Shown here piece after piece: positions 7,656-15,899 of a stretch of DNA of 29,663 nt. The first letter of the stretch is position 1, and the number at the start of each line of letters is the position of its first letter. The translations under genes were made by a program, and so were the position numbers. Source of the stretch: JAGOTN01 sp964538345 (lineage in GTDB: Bacteria > Patescibacteriota > Minisyncoccia > Phycocordibacterales > JAACPR01); contig CAZIFF010000010.1 in the NCBI GenBank assembly GCA_964538345.1, forward strand, positions 1 through 29,663, written 5' to 3'. The notes beneath the pieces were generated by a model. That model was not told the DNA's origin. It ran no database searches and saw only the letters and a program-made list of their open reading frames with translations.

Positions 7656-8685
7656 ATGCTACATCGTATCTTCCTTTTACGTCGCGCTTAAAGAATTTTG
7701 GATTTTGTAGATTTACAAGAATTGTATTTTCTTTTACGTATCTTTCCTTTAACACCTTATCGATTATTTCTTCTTTAGTAAGAGCACCGTGCTTTTTAAT
7801 TACTCCAGAAATAACATCTCTTACAACACCACTCATGTATCCCCAATCAGAAAGTGCGTATAGACCTCTTCCAACCAAAACAAATCTTGGATCTTTAATT
7901 AATTCATTGTGAGTTGTAGCAACGTGAGCTTTTTTATCAAAAAGTTTTGAGATTTGTTGTGCTACTTCTCTAAAGTGAATAGGAGAACCGTGTTTTCGGA
8001 TTACTAAATATGCGTAATCTCTCATTCCCTTAACATTAATATTTGGAGATTCTGATTTACCCCATTCTCCTAGTGGGTTCTTTTTAATTTTCTTTGAAGT
8101 GTTTAACCAACGACGAATTATTTCATCATTTTTATATTGATCCGCAACATCTTTTACATGAACAAGAAATTCTTCTAATAATTCTGATTCAGAAATAATA
8201 TCGTCTTCTTTTAGATTTTCGTATAACTTTTTAATTGATTCCTCAACTTTTTTAGCCAAAGGTTCATTTACACACCAACGACATGTAAAATCATTATTTT
8301 CTTTAAGTCGAACAAAAGGATCTCCTAACACAAGTAAGAAGTGAATATGATTTTGAATACCAGGATTTTTTGAAATTACATTTAGTAATTCATCTTCTGA
8401 AACAACACCACCCAAAGAATTAACAATAACTTTTAATTCATCAAAAACTGCGTCTAACTTTGCAAATTCTTCTGATTTTCTAATATTAGAAAGAGAATAT
8501 TCTTCAATTTGTCTTACTCTTTCTCTAGTGATTTCATATTTTTGACCAATTGATTCTAGGGTCTTTTTTTCTTCACTTTCCCCTAAACCATATCGATTAA
8601 TAACAATATCCCTTGCTCGTTCGGGCAAAGTTTCTAGGAGTTTCTTTGTAATTTGTTTTGGTTTAAATGTTATTGTTATCGCCAT
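7654..8685 (-). CDS. Sigma-70 region 4 fused to HARE-HTH domains
   Basis: 343 residues from ATG 8685; a TTG two codons upstream is less likely. Residues about 15-68 form a sigma region 4 helix-turn-helix: LPERARDIVINRYGLG, then TLESIGQKYEITRERVRQIE, the -35 recognition helix. Sigma regions 2 and 3 are absent. The C-terminal third (KGMRDYAYLVIRKHG, IHFREVAQQI, GRGLYALSDWG) matches the HARE-HTH domain found in the RNA polymerase delta subunit and chromatin proteins. A second HARE-like copy may follow (DVISGVIKKHGALTKEEI). I infer an RNA-polymerase-associated or DNA-binding regulator, not a full sigma factor. GATAAT lies 8 nt before the ATG, and leuS ends 18 nt upstream. Confidence 0.8.
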   Translation of the reverse strand: MAITITFKPKQITKKLLETLPERARDIVINRYGLGESEEKKTLESIGQKYEITRERVRQIEEYSLSNIRKSEEFAKLDAVFDELKVIVNSLGGVVSEDELLNVISKNPGIQNHIHFLLVLGDPFVRLKENNDFTCRWCVNEPLAKKVEESIKKLYENLKEDDIISESELLEEFLVHVKDVADQYKNDEIIRRWLNTSKKIKKNPLGEWGKSESPNINVKGMRDYAYLVIRKHGSPIHFREVAQQISKLFDKKAHVATTHNELIKDPRFVLVGRGLYALSDWGYMSGVVRDVISGVIKKHGALTKEEIIDKVLKERYVKENTILVNLQNPKFFKRDVKGRYDVA

Positions 8686-8693
8686 ACTCAAAA

Positions 8694-8699
8694 ATTATC
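8694..8699 (-). promoter_or_regulatory. -10 box (GATAAT) for the sigma4-HARE gene
   Basis: On the minus strand GTGATAAT ends 8 nt before ATG 8685, between the leuS stop and this gene. The same GTGATAAT core precedes ychF, the transpeptidase fusion, the 14030 gene and the adenylate-kinase-like gene. No clear -35 is seen. Confidence 0.45.
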
Positions 8700-8703
8700 A
8701 CCA

Positions 8704-11577
8704 TTAAACAATACTGTCAAGCTTTTTATCCTGAGCCACCACTATTGAAACCATCCTTTTGGGCACATAAATCACCTTCAACACTTCTGCACTATCCACC
8801 CACTTCTTTACATTTTCGTCATCCAAAGCCTTTATCTTAACCACTTCTTCATCATCTTCAATAGAAATTTTTATTTGTGATCTCACTTTTCCGTTGATTT
8901 GAACAGCGATTTCAATCTCATTTTGGGTAATAAAATCAGGATTAAATTGTGGAAAAACCGAAAGATGAACTGAGTCTTTCATTCCTAATTTTTGATATAT
9001 TTCCTCTGCTAAGTGCGGTGCAATTGGAGATAGAAGTTGAGCAAAAATAATTGCATCTTGGATATCAATACCATTCTTAAATATCTCGTTAGTCAAAACC
9101 ATCAATTCTGAAATTGCAGTATTAAATTTTAATCTTTGCATATCTTCATCAACTTTTTTGATTGCTTTATGCAAAACACGTTTTGTTTGATCAGATGTTT
9201 TATCAATAATTTTATTCGGAATTTGATTTACTCTTTCTAAAAATCTTCTTATGCCCACAATTCCATTTTTATCCCAAGGATAATTTCCTGGTTCATTGTA
9301 TGGACCAACGAAAGCTAGGTATGCACGCACGGTATCAGCTCCAAAAAGCTCCACTTCTTTATCAGGGTCAATCACATTACCCTTAGACTTACTCATTTTA
9401 TTTCCATCTGTACCCAAAATAAGTCCTCTATTTAATCTTTTTACAAAAGGTTCACTTACTGGAGAAATTTTCAAATCAAAAAGAGCCTTGTTGAAAAATC
9501 TTGCAAACAAAAGATGCATAGTAGTGTGCTCTGCACCGCCTGAATAAAATTCAACTGGTATCCATGAGTTCAATTTTTCAATAGAGGCAATTCCATTTTC
9601 ATTTTTAGGATCAGCATAACGCAAATAATACCAAGATGAGTCTACAAAAGTATCTAGTGTATCTGTTTCTCTTTCTGCTTCACCGCCGCATTTTGGACAA
9701 CTTGCATGCATCCAATCAGTAGCTTTTGCTAATGGAGATTTTCCATCGTCTCGTGGTAAATAATCAGAAATTTCTGGCAAAACAACAGGTAGATTTTCTT
9801 CTTTTTCTGGAACTGCTCCGCATTTTGAACAATTTATAATAGGAATTGGACATCCCCAATATCTCTGACGAGAAACCGTCCAATCTCTAAGTCTGTATGT
9901 TGATTTAATTTGTCCGCCAACTTTTTCAACAATTTTTTCTTTTGCATCCTCACTACTTAAACCATCAAATTCACCTGAATTTATTAAAACCCCATGACCG
10001 GCGTATGCTTTTTCATCTTGATTAAGTCTATCTTTCCAAATATTTAATTCTGAGCAAATAAAATTCTTATCATTCAAAGAATTTAAATCAGCCCAATAAA
10101 TTTCATGTTTTTCAAATTCTTCTTCAGAAATTTCGTCTTTTTCATTATTTTCTAATTCAAAAACAATAGCACTAACATAAGCAATTCTATTTTCATCTTT
10201 ATGTGCTGCGAAATAATTACTCTTAACAACTCCACCTAGAGTTTTTATATACCTAATATTTTTATACCCTGTTTCTTCGTAAATTTCTCTTCTTGCTGCA
10301 TTTATTATATCTTCCCCTTCCTCAACGCCACCAACAACAAAAGTATTCCATGGTTGTTTTTTCCATTTTAAACACAAAACTTCTTTGGTCTCTGGGTTAA
10401 ATAAAATTCCATGTATCATTCTTCTTTCCACATTTTTTTTACCTAAGATTGGTAGATTTTTCAGATCAACAACCTCTGGTATTACAACTTCTTTAATAGG
10501 TAAATTAAATTTTTTGGCAAATTCAAAATCTCTTTCATCATGCGCGGGTACTGCCATCACTGCACCTGTGCCGTAATTTGCTAAAACATAATCTGCAATA
10601 TAAACAGGAACTTTTTCATTATTTACAGGATTTATTGCAAAAACACCATCTAAAACAACTCCCGTTTTTTCACTAGCGCCAATCAATCTTTCTCTTTCTA
10701 ATTTTCTTTTTGTAGTTTCGATATATTCTTCAACATCTTTTTTATTTGAAACTTTTGAAATTAATTCTGAAACAAGTTTATGTTCAGGAGCAAGCACAAG
10801 ATATGTAACACCAAAAAGTGTATCTGGCCTTGTTGTAAATATTTTTACAGCAACATCTGTATCAGAAATTTTAAAATCAATCTCAGCCCCCTTGCTTCTA
10901 CCAATCCAATTTCTTTGAGATTCTTTAATCTGTTCTGGCCAATCCAAATTATCAAGATCATCAACTAATCTATCAGCATAATTTGTGATTTTAATAGACC
11001 ATTGTTCTAATTCTTTCTTTTCTACTTTTGCACCAGATCTTTCGGCAGTACCATCTGGTAAAACTTGCTCGTTAGCTAAAACAGTTTTATCTACCGGATC
11101 CCAGTTAACCAAAGAAATCTTTTTCTCAACTAAACCAGCTTCAAATAACTTTATAAAAAGCCATTGTGTCCACTTATAGTATTCCGGAGAACAAGTAACA
11201 ACTTCACGAGACCAATCAAAAGAGGTTCCCATTGATTGAAGTTGAGTTTTCATAGTCTCAATATTTTTAAATGTCCATTCACGAGGATTTAAGGCATTTT
11301 TTATAGCGGCATTTTCTGCAGGAAGACCGAATGCATCAAAACCAATTGGAAACAAAACATTTTTATTCTCTCGTATTCTTTTATAGCGAGCATAAATATC
11401 TGTTACAGCAAAAGCATACCAATGCCCAACATGAAGATTTCCAGAAGGATAAGGAAATTCTACCAAAACAATCGCATTTTCTTTTCCTGCGACATTGTCT
11501 TTGGTTTTATATAATTCAGAATCTTTCCAAACTTTCTGCCATTTTGATTCTATGTCTTTATGATTGTATCCTTCCAT
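8704..11577 (-). CDS. leuS: Leucine--tRNA ligase with a Nudix domain inside the editing domain
   Basis: Class I synthetase, 957 residues, longer than the usual 860 or so. HVGH is at 49-52 and KMSKS at 727-731. Editing (CP1) motifs TTRPDT (248-253) and AHDERDFEF (345-353) are intact. Zinc-type cysteine pairs occur near 583-586 and 627-630. Between about 370 and 522 the CP1 domain is interrupted by a Nudix hydrolase domain. Its box runs from G416 to Y438 and matches the GX5EX7REUXEEXGU consensus at every key position (E422, R430, E431, E434, E435, G437). After it the ordinary CP1 sequence resumes (GHGVLINSGEFDGL). The anticodon-binding and C-terminal domains (VQINGKVRSQI) are present. ATG 11577 lies 10 nt after the previous stop. 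No Shine-Dalgarno is seen. Confidence 0.96.
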   Translation of the reverse strand: MEGYNHKDIESKWQKVWKDSELYKTKDNVAGKENAIVLVEFPYPSGNLHVGHWYAFAVTDIYARYKRIRENKNVLFPIGFDAFGLPAENAAIKNALNPREWTFKNIETMKTQLQSMGTSFDWSREVVTCSPEYYKWTQWLFIKLFEAGLVEKKISLVNWDPVDKTVLANEQVLPDGTAERSGAKVEKKELEQWSIKITNYADRLVDDLDNLDWPEQIKESQRNWIGRSKGAEIDFKISDTDVAVKIFTTRPDTLFGVTYLVLAPEHKLVSELISKVSNKKDVEEYIETTKRKLERERLIGASEKTGVVLDGVFAINPVNNEKVPVYIADYVLANYGTGAVMAVPAHDERDFEFAKKFNLPIKEVVIPEVVDLKNLPILGKKNVERRMIHGILFNPETKEVLCLKWKKQPWNTFVVGGVEEGEDIINAARREIYEETGYKNIRYIKTLGGVVKSNYFAAHKDENRIAYVSAIVFELENNEKDEISEEEFEKHEIYWADLNSLNDKNFICSELNIWKDRLNQDEKAYAGHGVLINSGEFDGLSSEDAKEKIVEKVGGQIKSTYRLRDWTVSRQRYWGCPIPIINCSKCGAVPEKEENLPVVLPEISDYLPRDDGKSPLAKATDWMHASCPKCGGEAERETDTLDTFVDSSWYYLRYADPKNENGIASIEKLNSWIPVEFYSGGAEHTTMHLLFARFFNKALFDLKISPVSEPFVKRLNRGLILGTDGNKMSKSKGNVIDPDKEVELFGADTVRAYLAFVGPYNEPGNYPWDKNGIVGIRRFLERVNQIPNKIIDKTSDQTKRVLHKAIKKVDEDMQRLKFNTAISELMVLTNEIFKNGIDIQDAIIFAQLLSPIAPHLAEEIYQKLGMKDSVHLSVFPQFNPDFITQNEIEIAVQINGKVRSQIKISIEDDEEVVKIKALDDENVKKWVDSAEVLKVIYVPKRMVSIVVAQDKKLDSIV

Positions 11578-11587
11578 CTTATAGAGT

Positions 11588-12511
11588 TTAGATTGCTACT
11601 GGTTTTAATATGTTTTGTCTTTTTTCTACATCAATTGTTCTTTCAAAACATGTCTTGCCTACAGAATGTTTAAAATATTGGTAAGTTGTATCGTATTTCG
11701 CGTATGTTTCATCTCCAGAGTCAGCTGTTTTAAAATTGGCACAAATTTCAAATGAAGTTGGTGACAAAGCTTTGTATTCATATTCGGCATTAGTTTCTGG
11801 ATCTGTTGGAATAACTACATAATTTAATGGGTCATTCAATTCTGAAAGATTTTGTGGAAGTGCTTTTTTCAAATCCCAATATCGCACAACCTCATCTTGA
11901 ATGTATCGAAGATTATCAACACGAACTCTATCTTCATTTATTTCACGAGCTTTTTGAGGAGAACCAATAAAAGCAAATCCTGTAACTATTAAAATTAGAA
12001 CAAATACGCTAACTCCTATGATTGTCTTTTTTAATGTATTTAGATTAGAAAGAAATCCGCCATTTAAATCTTTAAGACTTATCCAAAACACAGTCAGAGC
12101 AATCACAACAACCACCAATACTTTCAAGATAAATCTTAATGTTAATTGTTCTCCTTGAAGAAAAGTATTCAACAATACAATCAAATCAATCACTACTGTT
12201 AATGATGTTAGAAAAATTGTTAAGTATGTGAACCACTTTTTAATTGCTAGGCCAGCTTTTTCTGGATATTGAGAAAAATATTTACTTGTCTTGAAAAGCA
12301 AATATACAAGAACCGGATAAACAATTATAAAAATAGACATTGACCAAGCTAGACTAGAATTTTGACCAGAATAATAGTAATCATTTACATCTGGCAATGA
12401 GACGTTTATTACTTCGAATAAAAATGAAATTAAAGCTACTATACTTACATAAAGTGTTGTAATAATACCCAAATGAAGGAAAAAATCCTTCGGTGTCATT
12501 TTTGTTTCCAT
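11588..12511 (-). CDS. DUF5671-type multi-spanning membrane protein with pilin-like tail
   Basis: 307 residues with five predicted membrane helices (about 13-34, 53-73, 93-114, 127-146 and 164-184), matching the DUF5671 family that I recall from Parcubacteria. After the last helix a soluble tail of about 115 residues starts with RVDNLRYIQDEVVRYWDLKK and LPQNLSEL. This resembles the region after the helix in type II pseudopilins, and two cysteines (EICANF, GKTCFE) may pair. The role is unknown. It is divergent from the transpeptidase fusion (59 bp between starts) and 10 nt upstream of leuS. A TAATAT box lies 7 nt before the ATG. Confidence 0.7.
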   Translation of the reverse strand: METKMTPKDFFLHLGIITTLYVSIVALISFLFEVINVSLPDVNDYYYSGQNSSLAWSMSIFIIVYPVLVYLLFKTSKYFSQYPEKAGLAIKKWFTYLTIFLTSLTVVIDLIVLLNTFLQGEQLTLRFILKVLVVVVIALTVFWISLKDLNGGFLSNLNTLKKTIIGVSVFVLILIVTGFAFIGSPQKAREINEDRVRVDNLRYIQDEVVRYWDLKKALPQNLSELNDPLNYVVIPTDPETNAEYEYKALSPTSFEICANFKTADSGDETYAKYDTTYQYFKHSVGKTCFERTIDVEKRQNILKPVAI

Positions 12512-12547
12512 TAATTGATATTACCGCGTATGGAGGATAAATTCAAA

Positions 12548-12568
12548 TGTGATAATATTTTAGATAAT
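12548..12568 (+). promoter_or_regulatory. -10 boxes for the transpeptidase fusion
   Basis: TGTGATAAT (12548-12556), an extended -10, ends 14 nt before ATG 12571. A second GATAAT (12563-12568) ends 2 nt before it. The first fits a near-leaderless transcript. No Shine-Dalgarno is visible. Confidence 0.45.
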
Positions 12569-12570
12569 TT

Positions 12571-13971
12571 ATGAATCCAGAACAAATTGGTGAACAAAAT
12601 CCAAACAAACAAAAAGTTTTTAAAGTTTTAAGCATAGTATTTTTATTTATAATTGCAGGACTTTCAGTTTTATCTTTTTTCTTTTTTAAGAATCAGACTT
12701 TAAGCTACACCATCAACCTCCCCATCACTCCTGACGGCATAAAAATTGAATTTTCATACGGAGAACAAGAATCTCTTTCAAATCAAGATTTCTTTCAAAA
12801 AATTAAGAATCAGTTTACCTCCGAGAAGGCAGATTTTATAGAAGCAGATTTAACAAAAATGATTTTGCGTGTGCACAAAGCTGGTGAAATGAGCTATGAA
12901 GTGCCAATACTAACAAAAGGTCGTGAAGGTTCTTGGTGGGAAACTCCTGCGGGACTTTATAAAATAAATAGTAAGACTGAAAATCATTTTTCAAGCATTG
13001 GCCATGTTTGGATGCCGTGGGCAATGCAATTTCAGGGCAATTTTTTCATACATGGAGAGACTTATTACGAAGACGGCACACCTACATCATCACAATACAG
13101 TGGCGGTTGTATTCGTTTAAAGACAGAAGACGCTGAAAAAATATACGATTTGATTTCTGTTGGTACTCCTCTTTTAGTTTTTGAAGAAAGTTTCTCTTCT
13201 GATGATTTTATTTATGAAAAAAGAAAGAAAATTGAAATAGATGCACCAGTTTATTTATCTGCTGATATTTTAAATAATCATATTTTTAGTAACAACAACT
13301 CTGAAACACAAGTTCCGATCGCTTCAATCACAAAATTAATGACTGCACTAGTTGCAACTGAATATATAAATCTAGATCAATTTGCAACAGTTCCCCAAGA
13401 AGCTTTGGTTTTCACATCTACACCAAGATTAAATGAAGGTGACCAATATACTGTTTATCAGCTTCTGTTTCCTTTGTTGATGGAATCTTCAAATGAAGCG
13501 GCGGAAACAATTGCCAGACATTATGGTAGAGAAATTTTTATAAAAAATATGAATACCAAAGCTAAATCAATTGGTATGACAAATACTACTTTTGCAGACC
13601 CTTCTGGCGCATCTGCAGAAAATATTTCTACTGCCGAAGATTTATTTATGCTTACAAAATATATCTACAATAATCGTAATTTTATTTTTGATATCACTTC
13701 AGAAAAGATTAATGACAAAATTTATGGCTTCAATGGATTTTTAGATTTAAAAAACTTAAATTATTTTACTAAAAATGAATATTTCTGGGGTGGAAAAAAT
13801 GGAAAAACTACAGCTGCACAAGAAACAAATTTATCAGTATTAAAAGTACCAGTGGATGGCGTTCCTAGACCTGTGGTTTTCATAGTTTTAGGATCACCAA
13901 ACGTAGAATCTGATTCAAAAATTCTAATTGAAAATATTTTAAAAGATTTCGGGTTGGAGTTTGGGATTTAA
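12571..13971 (+). CDS. L,D-transpeptidase fused to D-alanyl-D-alanine carboxypeptidase
   Basis: 466 residues, anchored by one membrane helix (about 17-38). Residues about 95-205 are a YkuD L,D-transpeptidase: H161 in FIHGE and the SGGCIRL motif with catalytic C180 and R182. Residues about 225-466 are a peptidase S11 (DacA-like) domain: SITK (S252, K255), SSN (306-308) and KNG (409-411) in place of the usual KTG. Known chemistry is that D,D-carboxypeptidases trim pentapeptide stems to tetrapeptides, the donor substrates of L,D-transpeptidases. One polypeptide would thus carry two consecutive steps of 3-3 cross-linking outside the membrane. The gene stands alone, divergent from the DUF5671 gene, and ends just before a hairpin. 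Confidence 0.9.
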   Translation: MNPEQIGEQNPNKQKVFKVLSIVFLFIIAGLSVLSFFFFKNQTLSYTINLPITPDGIKIEFSYGEQESLSNQDFFQKIKNQFTSEKADFIEADLTKMILRVHKAGEMSYEVPILTKGREGSWWETPAGLYKINSKTENHFSSIGHVWMPWAMQFQGNFFIHGETYYEDGTPTSSQYSGGCIRLKTEDAEKIYDLISVGTPLLVFEESFSSDDFIYEKRKKIEIDAPVYLSADILNNHIFSNNNSETQVPIASITKLMTALVATEYINLDQFATVPQEALVFTSTPRLNEGDQYTVYQLLFPLLMESSNEAAETIARHYGREIFIKNMNTKAKSIGMTNTTFADPSGASAENISTAEDLFMLTKYIYNNRNFIFDITSEKINDKIYGFNGFLDLKNLNYFTKNEYFWGGKNGKTTAAQETNLSVLKVPVDGVPRPVVFIVLGSPNVESDSKILIENILKDFGLEFGI

Positions 13972-13978
13972 AAAGAAA

Positions 13979-14006
13979 AACGCCAACCCTGGGTAGAGTT
14001 GGCGTT
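13979..14006. terminator. Bidirectional terminator between two convergent genes
   Basis: Stem AACGCCAAC / GTTGGCGTT (13979-13987, 13998-14006) with a 10-nt loop. On the minus strand the stem runs into TTTTTCTTTTT, a strong terminator for the 14030 gene. On the plus strand a weaker GTTTAAG follows and serves the transpeptidase fusion. Confidence 0.85.
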
Positions 14007-14029
14007 GTTTAAGCATGAAGCTTGTTTCT

Positions 14030-14461
14030 TCAGGCAGGGACCCGCTCGCTTTCGGCGAGTTGTGCTTCCAAGCGGGCAATCTCGGCGTCGAGCTGTTCGG
14101 GGTTCATACCCTGAAGTCTGTCGAACATTGCGATATCGAGTTCGTCGTCGGGATCGACGCCGTTCTCACGGTAGTGTTCACGGCGTTTTTCCTCGGCAAC
14201 TTCCACTGCGGTGAGACAGGAGGCGATCAATGCCTCGTTCTCGTCACAGTGGATTTCCGGATCAGTGAGCCAGTGGTAAAGGTCCCACTGACCGTTCTTT
14301 CCAGGTCGCAGCTGACCGAACCCATAGCCAACATTGTCCTTCGCCGTGTAAGCTTTGAACCAATACATCGTCTCGTCGGACACGCGGCCTTCGATTGCTT
14401 GGCGTTGGGTCATCCAGAATGCAAAGAACTGTTTCTTATCCTCTTCGGTAATTTCTTCCAT
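14030..14461 (-). CDS. Orphan GC-rich gene, acidic protein with C-terminal coiled coil
   Basis: 143 residues from ATG 14461 (MEEITEEDKKQFFAF). I do not recognise it. It is strongly acidic, with no signal peptide or membrane helix. The C-terminus (GMNPEQLDAEIARLEAQL) looks like a short coiled coil. DNA composition differs from the neighbours: 39 of 60 bases are G or C in 14041-14100, against 18 of 60 in a leuS-region sample (8401-8460). A frame on the plus strand is also open, as expected in GC-rich DNA. I chose the minus strand because it has a TTGACA promoter upstream, the T-run side of the terminator downstream and a protein-like composition. Upstream in-frame codons to 14524 overlap the promoter. 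Confidence 0.65.
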   Translation of the reverse strand: MEEITEEDKKQFFAFWMTQRQAIEGRVSDETMYWFKAYTAKDNVGYGFGQLRPGKNGQWDLYHWLTDPEIHCDENEALIASCLTAVEVAEEKRREHYRENGVDPDDELDIAMFDRLQGMNPEQLDAEIARLEAQLAESERVPA

Positions 14462-14514
14462 AGCGGTAGTTTCTAGAGTTAGAGGTTGTTGAAGTAATTT
14501 TCTAAACTGATGTA

Positions 14515-14543
14515 ATATTATCACATATAACTATATATGTCAA
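14515..14543 (-). promoter_or_regulatory. Sigma-70 promoter of the 14030 gene
   Basis: Minus strand: TTGACA (14543-14538), a 17-nt spacer, then TAATAT (14520-14515). An overlapping extended -10, TGTGATAAT, is also present. Transcription would start near 14508 and give a leader of about 47 nt. The leader is rich in C and A (CAACAACCTCTAACTC) and has no Shine-Dalgarno. Confidence 0.75.
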
Positions 14544-14679
14544 TATATCCGGGTAATCCTCCACAGTCTTGGCACCAAGGTATTCTTTATTTGTGCAGAA
14601 ATTGAATAAGTGATAGATTTTGGTTATTCGGGGTTGGATACTGGTCAACCAACCTCTTCTCCGATTGGAGTGACAATAA

Positions 14680-14755
14680 TTGACTACCATAAAAATCAAG
14701 GGAGGTTTAGTAGCGGCGAGCGAATCACCTATTCAAACCCTGAAATTTTTGTGGT
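14680..14755 (+). other. 23S-rRNA-like fragment
   Basis: AGTAGCGGCGAGCGAA (14709-14724) is identical to the highly conserved segment near position 245 of bacterial 23S rRNA, as I remember it. The flanks are weakly similar too: ATCAAGGGAG before it resembles ATCAACCGAG in 23S, and CAAACCCTGAA after it resembles the AGCCTGAA region. There is no full rRNA around it. It is probably a degenerate fragment or recombination scar. Leftward read-through from ychF would give RNA complementary to 23S. Confidence 0.4.
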
Positions 14756-14765
14756 TTTTTCTTAC

Positions 14766-15863
14766 TTAAACCCTAAACTCCATCACATCACCATCTTGCA
14801 CTATATACTGCTTCCCTTCAGTGCGAAGCCATCCTTTTTCTCTAGCTGCGGCAAATGAGCCCGCTTCAAGAAGCTTATCCCAGGCAATAACATCAGCGCG
14901 AATAAATTTCGCTTCAAAATCTGTATGGATAGATGCACCTGCTTGCGGAGCTGTAGCACCAACAAATGTTGTCCATGCACGAGTTTCTTTTTCACCGGTT
15001 GTAAAATAAGTCATCAATCCCAAAATTTCATAACTTTTCTTTATCAAAGCACCTAAACCACTTTCTTCTATACCCACAGCAAGCAATAATTCTTTTTTCT
15101 CTTCTTCATTTAAATCAGAAACAGAAGCTTCATTAGCAGCATCGATTTTAACAAAAACTGCATCATGCTCGCGGAAAAAATTTACCAATTCAATAAAACG
15201 ACTATCGCCTTCATCATCAAAATTCTTGGCACCTGATTGTTTATTTAAAACATAAAGCATTGGTTTTGCTGTTAGTAAGTGCAAACTTTTATATATAGAC
15301 ATTTCTTCTTCAGAAATTTGCACTGAATTTGCAAGTTTTTGATCATTAAAAGCAGATGCCAATCTCATAAGCAAAGCCTCTTCTTTCAAAGCTTCTTTAT
15401 CTCCACGCTTCACGTCACGTCCAATTTTTGCAAGTCTATTTGCAACTGTTTCAGAGTCAGACATAATTAATTCAAGATTAATAACTTGAATATCACCAAG
15501 TGGATCAACTTTTCCATGAACGTGAATAATGTCTGGATTTTCAAAAATTCTCACTACATGGGCAATAGCATCTACTTCACGAATATTTGTTAGAAATTTA
15601 TTTCCAAGACCTTCACCTTGAGATGCGCCTTTCACAAGACCAGCGATATCAGTAAATTCTACAACAGCAGGAACAATTTTTTGAGTTTTACTAAAATCTG
15701 AAAGTCGATAAAGACGATCATCTGGCACAGGAACAATTCCAACAGATGGATCAATTGTACAAAACGGATAATTTTCAGCAGGAATAGATTGCTTTGTTAA
15801 AGCATTAAAAAGTGTTGATTTTCCAACGTTTGGCAGACCCACAATACCGATTGATAAATTCAT
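14766..15863 (-). CDS. ychF: Redox-regulated ATPase/GTPase YchF (OBG family)
   Basis: 365 residues, normal length. It is a ribosome-associated P-loop NTPase of the Obg family that prefers ATP. Walker A GLPNVGKST is at 9-17, the G2 region has YPFCTIDP, and G3 is DIAGLVKGAS. A coiled-coil arm and the C-terminal TGS-like domain (TTGEKETRAWT ... YIVQDGDVMEF) follow. The G4 position reads LNKQS, not the NxxE usual for YchF, a small deviation worth noting. TGTGATAAT lies 9 nt before the ATG, suggesting a leaderless mRNA. The upstream response-regulator gene is divergent from the kinase and reads in the same direction as ychF. Confidence 0.95.
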   Translation of the reverse strand: MNLSIGIVGLPNVGKSTLFNALTKQSIPAENYPFCTIDPSVGIVPVPDDRLYRLSDFSKTQKIVPAVVEFTDIAGLVKGASQGEGLGNKFLTNIREVDAIAHVVRIFENPDIIHVHGKVDPLGDIQVINLELIMSDSETVANRLAKIGRDVKRGDKEALKEEALLMRLASAFNDQKLANSVQISEEEMSIYKSLHLLTAKPMLYVLNKQSGAKNFDDEGDSRFIELVNFFREHDAVFVKIDAANEASVSDLNEEEKKELLLAVGIEESGLGALIKKSYEILGLMTYFTTGEKETRAWTTFVGATAPQAGASIHTDFEAKFIRADVIAWDKLLEAGSFAAAREKGWLRTEGKQYIVQDGDVMEFRV

Positions 15864-15872
15864 TCTGAGGAT

Positions 15873-15881
15873 ATTATCACA
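15873..15881 (-). promoter_or_regulatory. Extended -10 of ychF
   Basis: TGTGATAAT on the minus strand ends 9 nt before ATG 15863. A normal start site 6-8 nt downstream of the -10 would put the 5' end at or beside the AUG. Confidence 0.5.
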
Positions 15882-15899
15882 AAAATTAACTTTTGCTTA

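Noticed and set aside
14015..14476. Plus-strand open frame of 153 codons opposite the 14030 gene
   Set aside because: GC-rich DNA leaves frames open by chance. It starts beside the terminator stem, has no promoter, and the minus strand has promoter, terminator and better protein composition.
14610..14858. Plus-strand frame crossing the end of ychF
   Set aside because: It overlaps ychF and the 23S-like fragment, and has no promoter or protein-like pattern.
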